DNA of 64,000 bases from Pocillopora verrucosa. Its lineage: Eukaryota; Cnidaria; Anthozoa; Scleractinia; Pocilloporidae. The stretch spans positions 16,656,718-16,720,717 of the forward strand of contig NC_089325.1 in assembly GCF_036669915.1 (NCBI RefSeq), given 5' to 3'. The translations under genes were made by a program, and so were the position numbers. The notes under the pieces were generated by a model. It made no database searches. It was not told the DNA's origin and worked only from the letters and a program-made list of their open reading frames with translations. Below are positions 23,127 through 36,285 of the stretch, one piece after another. Each line of letters starts with the position of its first letter. Within the stretch, counting starts at the first letter, position 1.

Positions 23127-24137
23127 TTATTCGGAAAATTGATTTATTATGGACCATGCTTGAAATTTTTGAAAGTACTCATGGACAGTTGTGGGAAAGA
23201 ACTGGAAAAACTTAGATGTAATTGCACCACATAAATATGCCCGAGAATTATGAAGAAGAGCACATAAAATATACACTTTTCCCACAGCGCTTGAGCATAA
23301 CTTTGAATTCCTCTTGAAGTCCAAGAATTTAAAATACTTTGCGACATCACCGAAGATCCATTCAATTAAAAATCTCACTTCTCTCATTGACTTGTTCCAA
23401 GCTTTTGGAAGGTCTGTTAGTAACGCCGTGAAATGGACTCTGAAAGTGAAGTCGGAGAAGATACGCTGGATCGCCATGAATGCATAAGGTGCCTCCTCCT
23501 GAAGCTGGTTCAACACTTTGGATCGAGCCAACATTACGCTGTTGTGCCTTTTACCCTCCACCGGGCCATAGAGGGTAGCAATAAGGCCGTTGGGTGTAGC
23601 AATGGACTTAAATTTCATTGAATGTACTTTCGTAGGGCCGTTGTACATCATCCGCTCCTTTCTCGCTGATAATTTCTGTGAATGTCTACAAAGGTGGGCG
23701 ACTTATCCACGGCTGATCCAATCCAACAGCAAACGTATCCAGTCAGTGCAAATGGAATCCATCACAGTATGCGAAATCATTCAAAGTTGAGGCTCATGTA
23801 TCGCGAATCGTGGTATCAATTCCACTTACCTGCTCGGGCAGGCAAACCGCCTGAGAAATATACAGAATGCCTCAGTTGTGTCCATGCTGACGTCGTTATA
23901 GCAAACAATCAGGCCTGGAGGGTTCAATACTTCAGTAAGTTCTTGCATTCTTTATCTGTCATCATGTCCAGATTGAAGCGTTTGTGGCTCCAATATAGAA
24001 TAAAAGGATTTTTGGGAGAACTTAACGTTATATAGAAACAAGTACTCTGTATCATCGATCAAATTACGGGCATAAGCCATGAGAATAGTGTCTCTTACTT
24101 TTGGCATGGCAGATATTAGCAAGGACGAAATCGGCAA
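23127..24137 (-). pseudogene. HARBI1-like DDE transposase, broken
   Basis: The N-terminal piece lies at 24137-23952 (NLIDDTEYLFLYN). Frameshifts and stops follow, then an open frame 23651-23127 with MMYNGPTKVHSMKFKS, the motif GPVEGKRHNSVML and the EWIFGDVAKYF region of the DDE_4 core. The catalytic Asp expected after RH in the second motif is Asn (RHNS), so the enzyme would be dead even without the frameshifts. Confidence 0.7.
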
Positions 24138-24150
24138 GACACTCAGTAAA

Positions 24151-25298
24151 CTTTCAAAGGTTCACAATTGCTAGAATAAGAAACTCACGGTTTCCAAGAT
24201 CTTTTCGTAATGTAAACTTTTGGTAGGAACGCCGACGGCAACTGACGGTCTCGACGTTGAGTCACTTTACGTCGCCGTCGCCATAAGGTCTCGGCTGACT
24301 GTTTCGAGGTACGCGGGAGTTAAGCGTTAAGTGGACTATGTCAGAGGATCGCCTGATTTCCCAAGGTATTACTTTACGGAAGAAGGGCTGGGACTTTCAA
24401 AATAAATTATTTGTTTCTTATATCACTATCATGCCTTGCCAACTGGAGCTATACAGCAGGCGCTTGACCCATTTTGTGTCGCAAAAAGCAACTGGGACTA
24501 CCCGGTAAGTTAGCTCGTTGGACGTTGGAGGGGAAGAAAAATATCTGTATAAATTCTATGCATGCTCAGCACTCTTGTAGTTTAAGCAATTTATACGACA
24601 GGATCCAACGAGCTTTAGATATAGTGGCCTTCCAAGGGTACTTGTTTGTTTTTGGTCTTCAGAGAAAGGTGATAAAGTGGACGTGGCCTCAATTGGCATG
24701 TCAGTAGTTTTACACCATAAGAAGCATTGATGAGCTGGAGTCCAGAATTATTTCGTTCAAAAGGAAGCAGTAAATAGTTGTTCACTGGATTACTGACGTC
24801 AAGGCGAGCAACCATGCAAGGTTCAGGCAAGATGCTAACTGAAGGAACGAACAGATCCACTACAGATCAGACGAACAACAAGCAATGTGAAAATGATACA
24901 AAAAAGTTTAATTCACTCTTAAATCATTCTTTGGGGAGACAAGTACATAAGTATATAGGAGTTTACCAAACTATGGTTTTGAAAAAGGTAACGCTTTCAT
25001 ATCAAATGGGTGTTTTTCTGTGTAATGGAAAAAAACTTCGCACCTGAACCAATCCTTGGAATGGCTTGAGAAAACTCTGGGAGAATTTCTAAAGTTGGTC
25101 GTTGGACATAATAACGAGCCGGTATTATTAACGCGGTCGCAATGATAAAAAAACTGAATTTTTATTGGTGCCTGAGAGAATGCGGTCATGTTTTTGGGGA
25201 GAACCGGAGTCTAGCACGCCGGTGAAAAAGGTGGGGGGGGGGGAAGTAGGGGACACAACATCCGATTTATGTTCTGTATCTTAAGCTGCTGTACTAAT
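24151..25298. other. Noncoding spacer
   Basis: No supported gene. It contains a CpG-rich patch at 24220-24320 (GACGGCAACTGACGGTC...) and a G-run at 25230-25242. Confidence 0.45.
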
Positions 25299-25574
25299 TT
25301 ATCTTTTCAAACCGCCGTAAGTAGCAGACGACTTTTGCGCTCCGTCATTGTTCATATTATTACTTCGCTTAAAGCCAGATAGGCTTGATTTCCGCCGCTC
25401 TATAGCTGGCCCAGTCTGTGATCCTCCCCGATGAGATACCGCACTTTGCTTGACGCGTTCACCTAGTTTCCAAAGTAACAAATCACATTTATTTTGTCTT
25501 GTTTTCCTTAGTAGTTTGTCCTGTCGGTAAATGTGCTCACGTTGTAGCTGGGTCATCCAATAATGTTCTGCCAT
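25299..25574 (-). CDS. Hypothetical 91-residue ORF
   Basis: This open frame encodes a basic, Gln/Lys/Arg-rich helical N-terminus (TQLQREHIYRQDKLLRK) and a Ser-rich tail. I recognise no family. It could be a real small gene or exon; length and composition alone do not decide. Confidence 0.25.
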   Translation of the reverse strand: MAEHYWMTQLQREHIYRQDKLLRKTRQNKCDLLLWKLGERVKQSAVSHRGGSQTGPAIERRKSSLSGFKRSNNMNNDGAQKSSATYGGLKR

Positions 25575-25619
25575 TAAAATATATTCAATGGAGAAGAAAC
25601 TAATTGAAACGGTAAGTTA

Positions 25620-28600
25620 ACTGCCAAAGATAAGAAAGACCACAGGGTATAGACTTATTTCTTTTTATAGACCCCATTGCTCCGGTCTTGGAGCATTGAC
25701 AAATTAAGCAGACCAAAGGTGATAGCAATGAACGACCAAAGGACTACTTCTTGTCTGCGACATGGCGATGAATTCGCCATTTAACCTACTTAGAACTTCA
25801 TTCAGGTCCAATTTCAGCTTGTGAATCGTAACATTTGTCTGAATATATCTTGTGAATGGGTGATCAAAATATAGGGATCAATTTGTTTTGTCACTTGGTA
25901 TGAGTACGCAAGGAATTGTGTTTTTCATTAAACCACTCTTTGTAGGAAGTAACAAAACTGCGGTGGTCAAAGGCTGCTTATACTGTCATTAACTAGGTCA
26001 GAGGAATGAGTCAACGATGTCTGGCAGGTAGCAGAAGGGTTGTGAGCTGTTAACTTTTTGACGTCAGTGTATCAAAAAAACAAAACCTAATTAAGGGGAC
26101 CAACGGAATGGCGAGAGTACCTGTTAAAGATAAGAAACATTAAACGGCATAAACTTATTTTTTGTATGGTCCTCATTTCTCCGGTCCTAGGGCAATGGGC
26201 AATTAAGGGGACCAAAGTGATCGAAATTTTTCAACGGAAACGAAAGATGAAAAGACTATTTTTTTTGTCCAAAGAACCGACTGAAAAATGTTTTTTTCTT
26301 GACGTACGTTATCTACACTTTTAAGTGTTGTGAGAAATCCAGATGATTTGCATTTTTTTTACTGATCTGTTAATGACGTATCAGCCCAACTTCTAGTAGG
26401 ATAAGCATAGCAAAGTTCTTTGAGACCTCCGTTAAATCAGAAGGTTCTAGGGTTGGCTTCTTTGCTCTGCATTGCCCTGCCGTGTAATCTTTGGTGAACA
26501 TCGGACTGAATTTTAAAGATAAGGAAGATTAAAGGGTATAAAATTATTCTTTTGTATAGTTCCCACTGCTCCGGTCCTATGGCAATGAACAGTTCAGGGG
26601 ACCTAAGGTGATTGAAATTTATCAATGCATAAGAACAATGAAAAATGTTTTTGGTGACGTGCGTTATCTCCACCTCTAAGTGTTTTGGGAGATTCCGATT
26701 TTTTCTGCATTTTACTATTGATTTGTCCAAGACCCATTAGCTCAATACTAGTGTGATCAACATCGCAAGTTTCTCGAGAATTAAGTTAAATCAGGCGCTT
26801 CTAGGGTATAAGCGTAGTCGAAATGTAATTACTTTAAAGGTGAGCTATCGGTCAGTAAGCTTCTTTGTTGCCCTGCCGCATAGTCTTTGGTGAAAATTGG
26901 AATAAATTTAAAGATATGTAAGATTATAGGGTATAAACTTATTTATTTGTATAGTTCCCGTTACTCCGGTCCTGGCGCAATGAACAACTAAGGGACTCAG
27001 GGTAATCGAAACTTTCAAAGGATAAAAAAGATTGACAATGCTTTTTCGTGACGCACGCTATCTCTACTTTTAAGTGTTTTGGCAAATCCTGATTGTTTTG
27101 CATTTTCCTACTGATCTGTTGATGGCGCATCAGCCAAATTATCATGATCAATTTATGTGATGAACTGAAAGCCCCAAAGGATTTTTTGAAAAGAAAAATT
27201 GAACTTAGTCTAAGGAAATTAATCTCGTTGCTCGTTTTGAACAAATAACTAAGAAATTCAGGTAAAATTTCAAAGGGAAAGCGGCTTTCTTTTTTGCTTA
27301 CGACGGTCCCCATAATTTTTACTGCAAGATAACGATATGTCTGCACATATGGCATGAGCATTTTTGTGATAGAAAAGACGAGAAACTTAATGAAAACAAC
27401 TTATTTTCCTCTGGTAAGATATCTCTTGAAAGGGCTATATCGGGTGAAATAATCATCAAAATGCACGGATGTGTTTTCTCGTCATTTTTAGGGTCCCCAC
27501 ATGGTGGATTATGACTTAGGTAAAATTTCTAGCGCAAATGTAATTGTCATTTTCAAAATTTTGACCAAATAATGGGCTTGTTAGGTGGAGCTTTGCTAAG
27601 GAGAGCGATATCATTTCGATGGAATCCTGACGCACAAAGAAAGCAACGGATTCAACAGGAAATAAAAATTGGCGGTAAATTATTAAATACACACGCAAAA
27701 AAATAAAAACAGTACAGACTGGCCCAAAAAAACAAATGCTCAAGACGGCGTAAGTTAACATGCTACGTTGATGGAATATATGTATGAATGTAGGAGATAA
27801 GATCTTGCTAGAAGCGGGTGCTCATCAAATACACGGGGTAAAGTTATTGTGAAAATATAGCGCCATAGTTAATAAGTCCACACGTGCCCTGCAAACGAAA
27901 TTTCCCGCACAATTCTGTAACAGAAGTACGATGGTTAAAGGCTGCTTTTTCTCCTATAAACTAAGTCGGTGCAATGAGTCAACGTTTACTGGCGGTAAGC
28001 AGGAGGGATGGAAGCTGTTAACTATTTGACGTTAGCGTTATGTATCGAAACAACAAAACCTAATTAAGGGGAACCTGTTAAAGATAAGAAACATTAAACG
28101 GCACAAATTTATTTTTTGTGTAGTCCCCATTTCTCTGGTCCTGGGGCAATGAGCAATTAATGGGACCAAAGGTGATTGAAATGCGTCCACGGGTAAGAAA
28201 GATGAAAAGACTATTTTTTTTTGTCTAAAGAACCGAGTGAAAAATGTTTTTTCGTGACGTGCGTTATCTCTACTTTTAAGTATTGTGACAAATCCAAATT
28301 TTTTGCATTTTTTACTGATCTTTTAACTTGTTTATTTGTATAGTCCCCATTTCTCCGGTCCTGGGGCAATGAATAATTAAGAGGACCTAAGGTGATCGAA
28401 ATTTGTCAATGGATAAGAAACTATTTTAAGGTAAGCTATAAGTTGCTATGTTCTTTAACTTTTTTTTTTCTGTTCTACATTGTCCCTACCGGATAATCTT
28501 TGGTGAACAACGGAGCAAATTTTAACTTGGTCCCCACATTGTCCGAAGACAATATTTTAGTCGTGCAGTGTAACTGATTGCTGTGATTATCATGATCAAT

Positions 28601-31330
28601 TTATGTGATGAAATGAAAGCACCAAGCCTTTTCCACGGGAAGAATTGAACCTAGTTTGAGGGAATTTATTTAGCTGGTCGTTTCGAATTGAACGGTTGAC
28701 TAAGAAATTAGGGTAAAATTGCGAAGAGAAAGCGGCTTTCTTTTTTTCTTGCGACGGTCCCCATAATTTTTCACTACACGATAACAAAATGTCTGCACAT
28801 GAGGCATGAGCAGTTTGGTGATAGGACAGAAACTTAATGAGAACAACTTAATGTTTCTTTGGGTCAGATATTTATTGGAAGAGGCTATATCGGGTGAAAT
28901 AATAAACAAGATGCTCGGTGGGCAAAGGCTGCTTATGCTGTCTACTAAGTCAGTGCAATGAGTAAACGTTTACTGGCGGGTAGCAGAGGGATACAAGTTG
29001 TCAACGTTTTGACTTCAGTGTAATGTATCGAAAAACAAAAACCCTAATTAAGGGGACCCACGGAGTGGTGAGTGAATCTGTTCAAGATAGGAAACATTAG
29101 ACGGCATAAATTTTTTTTTTTTTTGTAGTTCCTATTGCTCCGGTCTTAGGGCAACGAACAATTTAGGGGACCAAAGGTGATCGAAATTTGTCAAAGGATA
29201 AGAAAGATGAAAAGACTATTTTTTGTCTAAAGAACCGAGTGAAAATGTTTTTTCGTGACGTGCGTTATCTCTACTTCTAAGTGTTGTGTTAAATCCAAAT
29301 GTTTTGCATTTTTTTACTGATCTGTTAATGAAACATAAGCCCACCTGCCAGTATGATAAGCATAGCAAGTTCCATGAGACTTCAGTTGCATCTGGAGTAT
29401 AAGCGGAGCCAAAATGTAACTATTTTAAAGGTAAGCTATAAGTCATCGTTATGTTCTTCACCTTTCACTTTTCTGTTCTGTTCTGTTGGGTGACATCGGA
29501 CCAAATTTTAACATGGTCCTCACATTGTCCAAAGACAAAATTCTCAGTCGTGCAGTGTTACTGATTGCTGCGATTATCATGATTAATTTATGTGTTGAAG
29601 TGAAAGTACCGAGCCTTTTCGACGGAAAAATTAAACTTAGTCTAAAGGATTTAATCTAGTTGCTCGTTTCGATCAGTCGATTTAGAAATTCAGATAAAAT
29701 TGCGAAGAGAGGGCACCTTTTTTCCTTGCGAAGGTCCCCATAAAATCTGGTGCATGATGATGACGAGTCTGTACATAAGGCGTGAGCAGTTTAACGATAG
29801 AAAAGGGCAGAAGCTTAATGAGAACAATTTATTGTTTCTTTTGGTAAGATGTCTATTGGAAGAGGCTATGTCGACTCATAAAATCGGGTGAAATGATAAT
29901 TAAAATGCACGGATGTGTTTTCTCGTCATTTAGAGGTCCCCACATGGTGGGTTATATCCATGGCAAAATATTTAATTAATTGCGAAAATAGTATGACCAA
30001 ATAGACTTGACGATGTTTCCAAACCATGGACTTGAGAGGTAAAATTTCGCTGAGTAGAGCGAAGAAAGTTCCATGAAATTGTGTGGCAGAAAGACAGCAA
30101 CAGATTCGACATTAAAAATTGGCGGGTAATAATTAATAACACACGCAAAAAAATAAAACAGTGTTAAGTGGCTCAAGAACACAAAATTGCTCAAGACGGC
30201 GTAAGTTAAATTGCTTCGTTAATAGGATTAACGTATGAATTTAGGCGATGAAATCTTGCTGGAAACTGGTGCTAATCAAATACAAGGGGTAACTTTTTTC
30301 GTAGAGATACAGCGCCATAGTAAGAGTCCCCATGTGCTCTGCAAACAAAATTTCCCGCGCAATCCTGTAATCTATTACTGTGCTGATAAATATATGTGAT
30401 GAAGTACAACTGCATATCGAGCCTTTTAATGGAGAAACCTGGACGTTATTTATCAGAACTTACTTTAAAAATAATTTACCGTGTTGGTTTTTAGCTGAAA
30501 ATCTACTCAAATTCGGGGGATTTGTTAAAAAAAAAAAAAACGGAATTTTTTTTCTTGTGCGGGAATGGCCATATTATTTAGTATGAGTTCATAACATGTT
30601 TGCGCGGTCTTTAGTTGCTAATATTCTCTGTGCTGCAATATGACCCTCAAGATAATTTTTTGCGATGATAGCGACCTAAGGTGCCCACACGGTCTGTACA
30701 CAAAATCGTTTGTCATGCTGTTACTGGTTGTTCGTTGTTGTTATTGTCATGATGAAATTATAGGATAAATTTGAAGCTATCGAATTCTTTTTTTTTCAAA
30801 TGATGAACTTAATTTAACAGAATTTGCCGTACAGAAAGTTACTTAGTTGGTCGAGTAAGAAATTTGGGTAAAATTGAGACGAAAAGACGGATTTATCTAT
30901 TTGCTAAATAGAGAAGGTCCCCGTTCTTATTCACCGATCACTCGGCAAAAAGTGTAAATACGATGATCACAATGTTTACCAAATATAAATTTAAGGGTTA
31001 AAACTTTGCTAAGGAGAGCGAGAGCATTTCGATGGAATCGTGTGGTGGAAAGTGATCAAGAAATTTGACAGGGAATAAATTGGCGGGAAATTAATGAGAG
31101 GCCAAAAATTGATCCGTACAAATCGGCCCAAGGACGCAAAATTTCTCAAGACGGCGTAAGTAAAACGTTCCTTTGATGTGATTTATTTGTGAATTAAGGT
31201 AATGAAGCCTTGCTGGAAAACGGGCGCCAATCGGGGTAATCTTTTTGTGGATATAGCGCCATAGTAATTCACAGAGTCCCCTCATAATCTAAAAATAAAA
31301 TTACCCGTGTTATCTTATCAACTTTTACTA
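25620..31330. repeat. Array of diverged GGTCCCCA / CTCCGGTCC repeats
   Basis: The core ATTGCTCCGGTCCTAGGGCA followed by GGGGACCAAAGGTGATCGAA recurs near 25679, 26178, 26570, 26962, 28131, 28350 and 29137; three consecutive copies are about 392 bp apart. Larger blocks also recur: a GGTCCCCATAATTTTTCACT block near 27305, 28756 and 29735; a TTGGCGGGTAATAATTAA block near 27666, 30113 and 31078; and a TATAGCGCCATAGT block near 27857, 30305 and 31253. This is an old segmental amplification. Open frames within it are not conserved between copies. Confidence 0.7.
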
Positions 31331-32622
31331 TGATTTTGAATTTATGCGATGAAGTGTAGCTTTGTAGAACACTGAAGTTTATTTAAAAAATTTGTCTTGT
31401 GTTCGAGTGAAAAAAGGGCTCAAACAACTTGCCATCTTTTAGGAAAAGCAAAGGAACGGTAAATTCATTGGATAAATTTTTGCTACTTTTTTTTTTTAAT
31501 TGGAAAAATTTACAAAATGTACGTGAATAGGGCGTTTGTTGTCTTTTGCCCGGCCCGCGAGAAAGAAACGTCTGCTGCTATTTGCTAAGGGAAGGTCAGA
31601 ATCATGCGGATCACAGTAGAGATTTTGTCACTACCGGGAAAGATTCATGAAAATGTTGCAACATTTTCATATATGATTTTAAAGTTGGCGTAAGCCCGGT
31701 TTTGGAGATTTTTGGAGGAAAAAGGCGGCCTTTTCAGATTTAAGAAATCAAAAGAATGCGTCGTTCGGAATACTCCACAGCTTAAAAAATGGTGTAAATT
31801 TATTGATCTTAAAAATTTTGTGATTATGTATTTTTTATCAGTTTGTTTATTTATTTGGTAGCAGTCCGTTACAACAAAGAATGACCGAGGGAGGTACATC
31901 GGTTAGCCTCATGCTGGCTATAGCTACAACCCTGTTTTGTCAGACGCTCAGATCCCCAACTAAAGGCAATTCAATGTACTTTACAGCTACCCCACATATA
32001 GGTGACATGGAACTGCAACAAAACTCCTTCTTCCTCTTAGTCCAAGATCATTAGACTACAATCCCTTTCAGACTCTATTTTATGCTAAACTTCCTCGTAC
32101 ATCTTATTGTGTCCAGGGAAAAACTGTTCGACTAAAATCGTAGCCAAAGGTAATATGTGCGACACAGATAGAGCAAACAAAAGAGAACAATACCAAAAAA
32201 ACTATTATTAGAATGGTTTAGACGAAGAGGGTCAGCTTTAGAAAATTGGAACGCTTTGGAAATTACTAATAGACCATGGAAAGGCAATTACATTACTTTT
32301 CTTGCTAGCTTAAAAAATAGGCAGTCTAACCTTGCATGTGGCCACTGATATAGTATGACTTTTATAACATTGAAGATAACTAGGGGTTGTATCATGATGC
32401 TAGAAGGTAGTGTTGCAGAAAATTTCCATTCACTTGTAAAACAGTAAACTGCCGTAACCCACGTATCTATGAGTACCCTGTTTGTGGAGAGAAAGATGAT
32501 TCGCGAATATAGTGATTGACTGACATTCAGGCAATAACTAAATGGTAACAAATAATCATAATAAAGATAATAATAATGGTAAATTTATAAGGGCTAGCTC
32601 GAGAACCTAACTGTTCTATCTC
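31331..32622. other. Noncoding stretch
   Basis: No supported gene or repeat beyond T-runs near 31490 and an AATAAT patch near 32540-32575. Confidence 0.5.
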
Positions 32623-32829
32623 TAACCCTTTAACTCCCAGAAGTGATCAACATGAAATTTCTCCCGATAATGTCCTTATATTATCTTGCAAACAGCTAAT
32701 GAGAATATTCAAACTTATCAGGTAGAAGTTGTTGTCCTGATTCTCAAATTCTCACAACTGATTTGCAAGGATATGTGTAGCAGCTAGAAGGGAGAATTAC
32801 CAATCAGATCTTGGGAGTTAAGGGGTTAA
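32623..32829. mobile_element. MITE with TAACCCTTTAACTCCCA ends, copy 3
   Basis: The 207-bp unit begins TAACCCTTTAACTCCCAG and ends TTGGGAGTTAAGGGGTTAA, matching the two copies further left. It lies just upstream of the SET pseudogene. Confidence 0.65.
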
Positions 32830-32964
32830 GGCTAAGAGTGATTAACTCATTTACAGCTACTCACTCATTTCGATAATATATGTGGCTTTGCCTCCCACAG
32901 GAGGAAGTAGCCACAAAAAGGGAAGCAAAATGATCAACGGATTTGGTATAATTTTGTTTTAAGG

Positions 32965-33777
32965 GTGAGGTGTGTTCCAACAGAGAAGTTTTCAAAGGGT
33001 GATCTCCCTCTTCAATATAAAGGGGAACTTGTCTCAGAGGATGAAGGTTATCAAAGAGAAGATTTGCATGTGGAAGAACTAAGAAGCTTTCTCTTCTTTT
33101 TTAAGGATGGATTCAAGTGTTTACGGTAAGTTATTTTAATTATAAAACAGTAAAACATCACTAACCGTAAGCTCCAAGTTAAACAAAAAAGATTTTAAGG
33201 TAGTGGGGGAAGCTGTCCTAAGACTACCGTACACAAATCGACCTGAATGAATTCAAAATAGGCTTCATGAGATTGTTAATCACTGATACTGAAATACATA
33301 CTATTTCGTGTGTAATGTGCTTCATGATTTGTCATCATTTGCATATTACTCCAAATGAAATAAAATTACCATCAAAATATATGGTACTTTTTTTGCACTT
33401 TTTTGGCTTTATCATGAGTTGCATTTAAGTTTCATTGTAAATAAAGTAGTTGTGTAATTTTAGATGGGCTTGGTCTGCGCCACACAACCGAAGGAAGAAC
33501 TGAAACTGAGTCATCAAACCTTACACTACACTTTTACAAGGAACAAATTGGGATTGCTTTTTTCCAATTATGACTTTGATTTTTGTGGATTTTCTAGCCT
33601 TGATGCAACATTCTCTGCTGGACTTGGAAGACTAAAGAACGATAATCCATTAAATAAAGCAAATGAGAAAGATTAAAGGTGAAAATAAAGTGTGCCTTGC
33701 CCTTTGTGGACTTCGGAACGGTGAAGGTCTACACTGTGACCATGAAGTTAGAGATCTTCCCAGGCGACAGCTAAAAG
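32965..33777 (+). pseudogene. Decayed SET-domain (KMT5A/SETD8-like) gene, two exons
   Basis: Exon A (about 32965-33125) reads KFSKGDLPLQYKGELVSEDE, the early SET fold, and ends at a GTAAGT donor. Exon B (33598-33777) follows a TTTTCTAG acceptor and reads LDATFSAGLGRLKND, then, after a one-base frame change near 33665, KVCLALCGLRNGEG and CDHEVRDLPRR, ending at a GT donor. These blocks match the DAT..GRLVND, CLFALR and Y-DYG segments of SET lysine methyltransferases in order. The invariant NHS-type and DYG residues are altered and the frame is broken, so activity is not expected. It is probably the 5' part of a longer gene continuing rightward. Confidence 0.65.
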
Positions 33778-34291
33778 GTATTGCAACCTAACCATTAATA
33801 ACCTGTTTTGGGAGACTTGTGTCATACTTAACAGAACTGCAGCAACTCTTTTCTTTGCTTGTGTTTCAGTGTAATGGACCCCATAAGCTATCAGGGTGTT
33901 TGCCCCATCTCTTCTAAAGATCATTTCGGTTTTTTTTTCTTGTTTTGTTTTGTTTTGTTTTTTTTAGGGGCACATTCATAGCCCTTAGGATAAAAAATTA
34001 TAACATTTAATTCTCCATTCCAGAATCAGATTTACTCAAATGCAAACCGTTTCAGTCCTGTTATGATTACGTATATTAATCTCTTTTAACATGAATATTG
34101 CAAATACCATACAATCTGTCTAGATATCATGACAACTCATACCGTCCTTGGTCAAAACAATCTAAAAATTATTTTTTTAATAATACTTCAAATGATGACG
34201 ACAATGGTTATGATGATGGCTCCAATTATCCATTCCTGGTTTCACACAAATTAGCAAAACTCTACACATTTCTTTTTCTTAACCACTTAGG

Positions 34292-34485
34292 TAATGAGAG
34301 CAAGGCAGATGGACTAAAGAATGGGACAGTAAGGTGCAACACAAAAAAAGAAGAAAATATGAACAAGGGCAACAGCAGTCCTGACAATGATGAAAGTTTC
34401 CACATGGATGTAACAACAAATTCTGAAAAGATTTACTCCCTGAATCAGATCAATAACTGTCTATTTGCAGACTCCTTGGAAACTG
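34292..34485 (+). pseudogene. Exon-like unit 1 of a duplicated pair
   Basis: The unit is bounded by a TTTTTCTTAACCACTTAG acceptor and a GTATGT donor and encodes GNESKADGLKNG...ENMNKGNSSPDNDESF...IYSLNQINN. It resembles 35152-35341, so one exon was duplicated about 860 bp apart. No known domain. It lies between SET-like exons and the Polinton on the same strand and may belong to the same dead gene. Confidence 0.4.
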
Positions 34486-35151
34486 GTATGTACATACACA
34501 CACCCTCTATTATATAAACTGTAGATGTCCCTTACACTCTAAGCCAATCAGTTCTTAGGGCTCTTTGGAAAATGAAAGATATTTTTTGCTATTACAGAAG
34601 TAGTTTTCCAATATTAAATCCCCACTGAGTTTTTAACAAGTGGCTTTTGCCATTTCAAATGTCTTCATAAATATCATTATACATTCTCTTCCAACGTCAA
34701 AGGTAAGTTGCAACCAAACAAAAGCCTTAAAAATCATAAAAACAATGAACTATTACTACCACGGCTAAAAGTAAAACAATGGTGTAAGAAAAGTGCAAGA
34801 AAAGGGGAGTAGTAAAAGTGAAAGGTGTAAGACTGCTTTTTGTGCATAACCAAACTGCGGAAGCTTATGATTTGCATCTGAAAGAACAGTATCTATAAAT
34901 GGTGTTTTGGACAGTTTTCGCTCTTCAGACCCTCAAAGTGACTAAAAGAAACGGTTTGAATAGCTTCGAAAGACATTCTCAGACAAAACTCCCAGGAACT
35001 AATACGTCAAAAGATGGTGGTTTTGACATAGAAGAGTTAAAGTTATTAAATGAAGTTTGGCTCTACTAAGAAATAATGATTATCATATATCCAAACTAAG
35101 TGTCACAAAACAAGAGAAAGACTGTTACATTCCTTTTTCTTAACCATGTAG

Positions 35152-35341
35152 TTAATGAAGGTAAGATGCCGGTAAAAGATGGCAAAATTGAGAGTAAGGT
35201 GCAACGCAACAAAGAACAAAATATGAACGAGAGCAACAACATGGCTGATGTTGATGAACAATTCCAGATAAATATCAAAACAACTAAGGATGTTTACTCC
35301 ATGAATCAGAATAACTAAATATCTGCAAACTCCTTGCAGCA
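35152..35341 (+). pseudogene. Exon-like unit 2 of a duplicated pair
   Basis: A diverged copy of 34292-34485: the same acceptor tract (CCTTTTTCTTAACCATGTAG) and the same protein blocks (VNEGKMP, NMNESNNMADVDEQF, VYSMNQNN). It acquires a stop (AATAACTAA) and its donor is lost. Confidence 0.4.
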
Positions 35342-36279
35342 ATGTCACGAGTGGAAACTTGGGTTGTGTGATAAGGAATGCTGGGTAAACGATGAAGCGA
35401 ATTACAAAGCAATCGAATAATTAGAATATCTGCCTTTCAATTTGGCTTAATTTTAAGGTAGTCACTAAATTTATATTGATAGCCACATATAAAGCAATTA
35501 CCTGACATATTTTGAAGGAAAAGGAACTTGTTATGCTGAAATAAGCGACCACTTGCCACACAGGTCTATCAGAGAGTAATCATTTTACGAAATGGCATTG
35601 TAAGGGTGATACAAACTGGAAAGAAACATCAAACTAGTACAATAACACAATTAGTGATCAATCTTAAACAACTCAGATTTATTTTATTGACTGGTTGGAT
35701 TGTTTTAATTTGGAGTGATTTTTTTTCTGGCCCGTATCTTGAACAATATGATCATCTCTTAATCTGGCCATTCTGTTCCACAGTAGTTGTCCTTGCTCAA
35801 CCAACGTTGCCCATTTTGTATAACTGCTTCAGTCAAATTTCCACAGACAGGTCATGTTCTACTCTCACTTACTTACACTTTTGTATACTGAACTGATCAT
35901 GCTCCCTTATTTCAAAGAATTTCTGTAAGGGGTGGTTTCCAAATCCTTTTTCGGGCTGAGTTCTTCAAAGCCAGGTTTAGATAATCCAGGCTTAGTGTGA
36001 AATCTGGTTCCAGATCTGAAAGCTTTAAATGAAAATTCAATACAATTCTTTTTGTCTCCAATTTAAAAATTGGATGCTATGAAAAGAAAAGAGAAGGTTA
36101 TCCAAAAAAGGCTTTTGAAAGAAGGAATAAAGAAGCTTGGATAAAAATTTGACCCTGGGTTAATGCTTATTGGCCTTTGAACAACTGGGCCCAGGAATCT
36201 CTCATCAACTTCTTTTTTTTCCCACTGGGGCATATATATTTATAATGCTTTCCTAGCTTAGAAGTTTCAAATTATAGTA
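35342..36279. other. Noncoding spacer left of the Polinton
   Basis: I see no supported gene. The open frame at 35606-35896 has no motif. The probable target site ATTAAG follows at 36280-36285. Confidence 0.5.
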
Positions 36280-36285
36280 ATTAAG

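Larger units (their letters stand above)
22263..24150. mobile_element. PIF/Harbinger remnant
   Basis: A plus-strand coiled-coil C-terminus of a probable Myb/SANT-type partner (22581-22847) and a minus-strand DDE transposase (24137-23127) converge, the usual two-gene Harbinger layout. Ends and TIRs were not resolved by eye. Confidence 0.6.
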
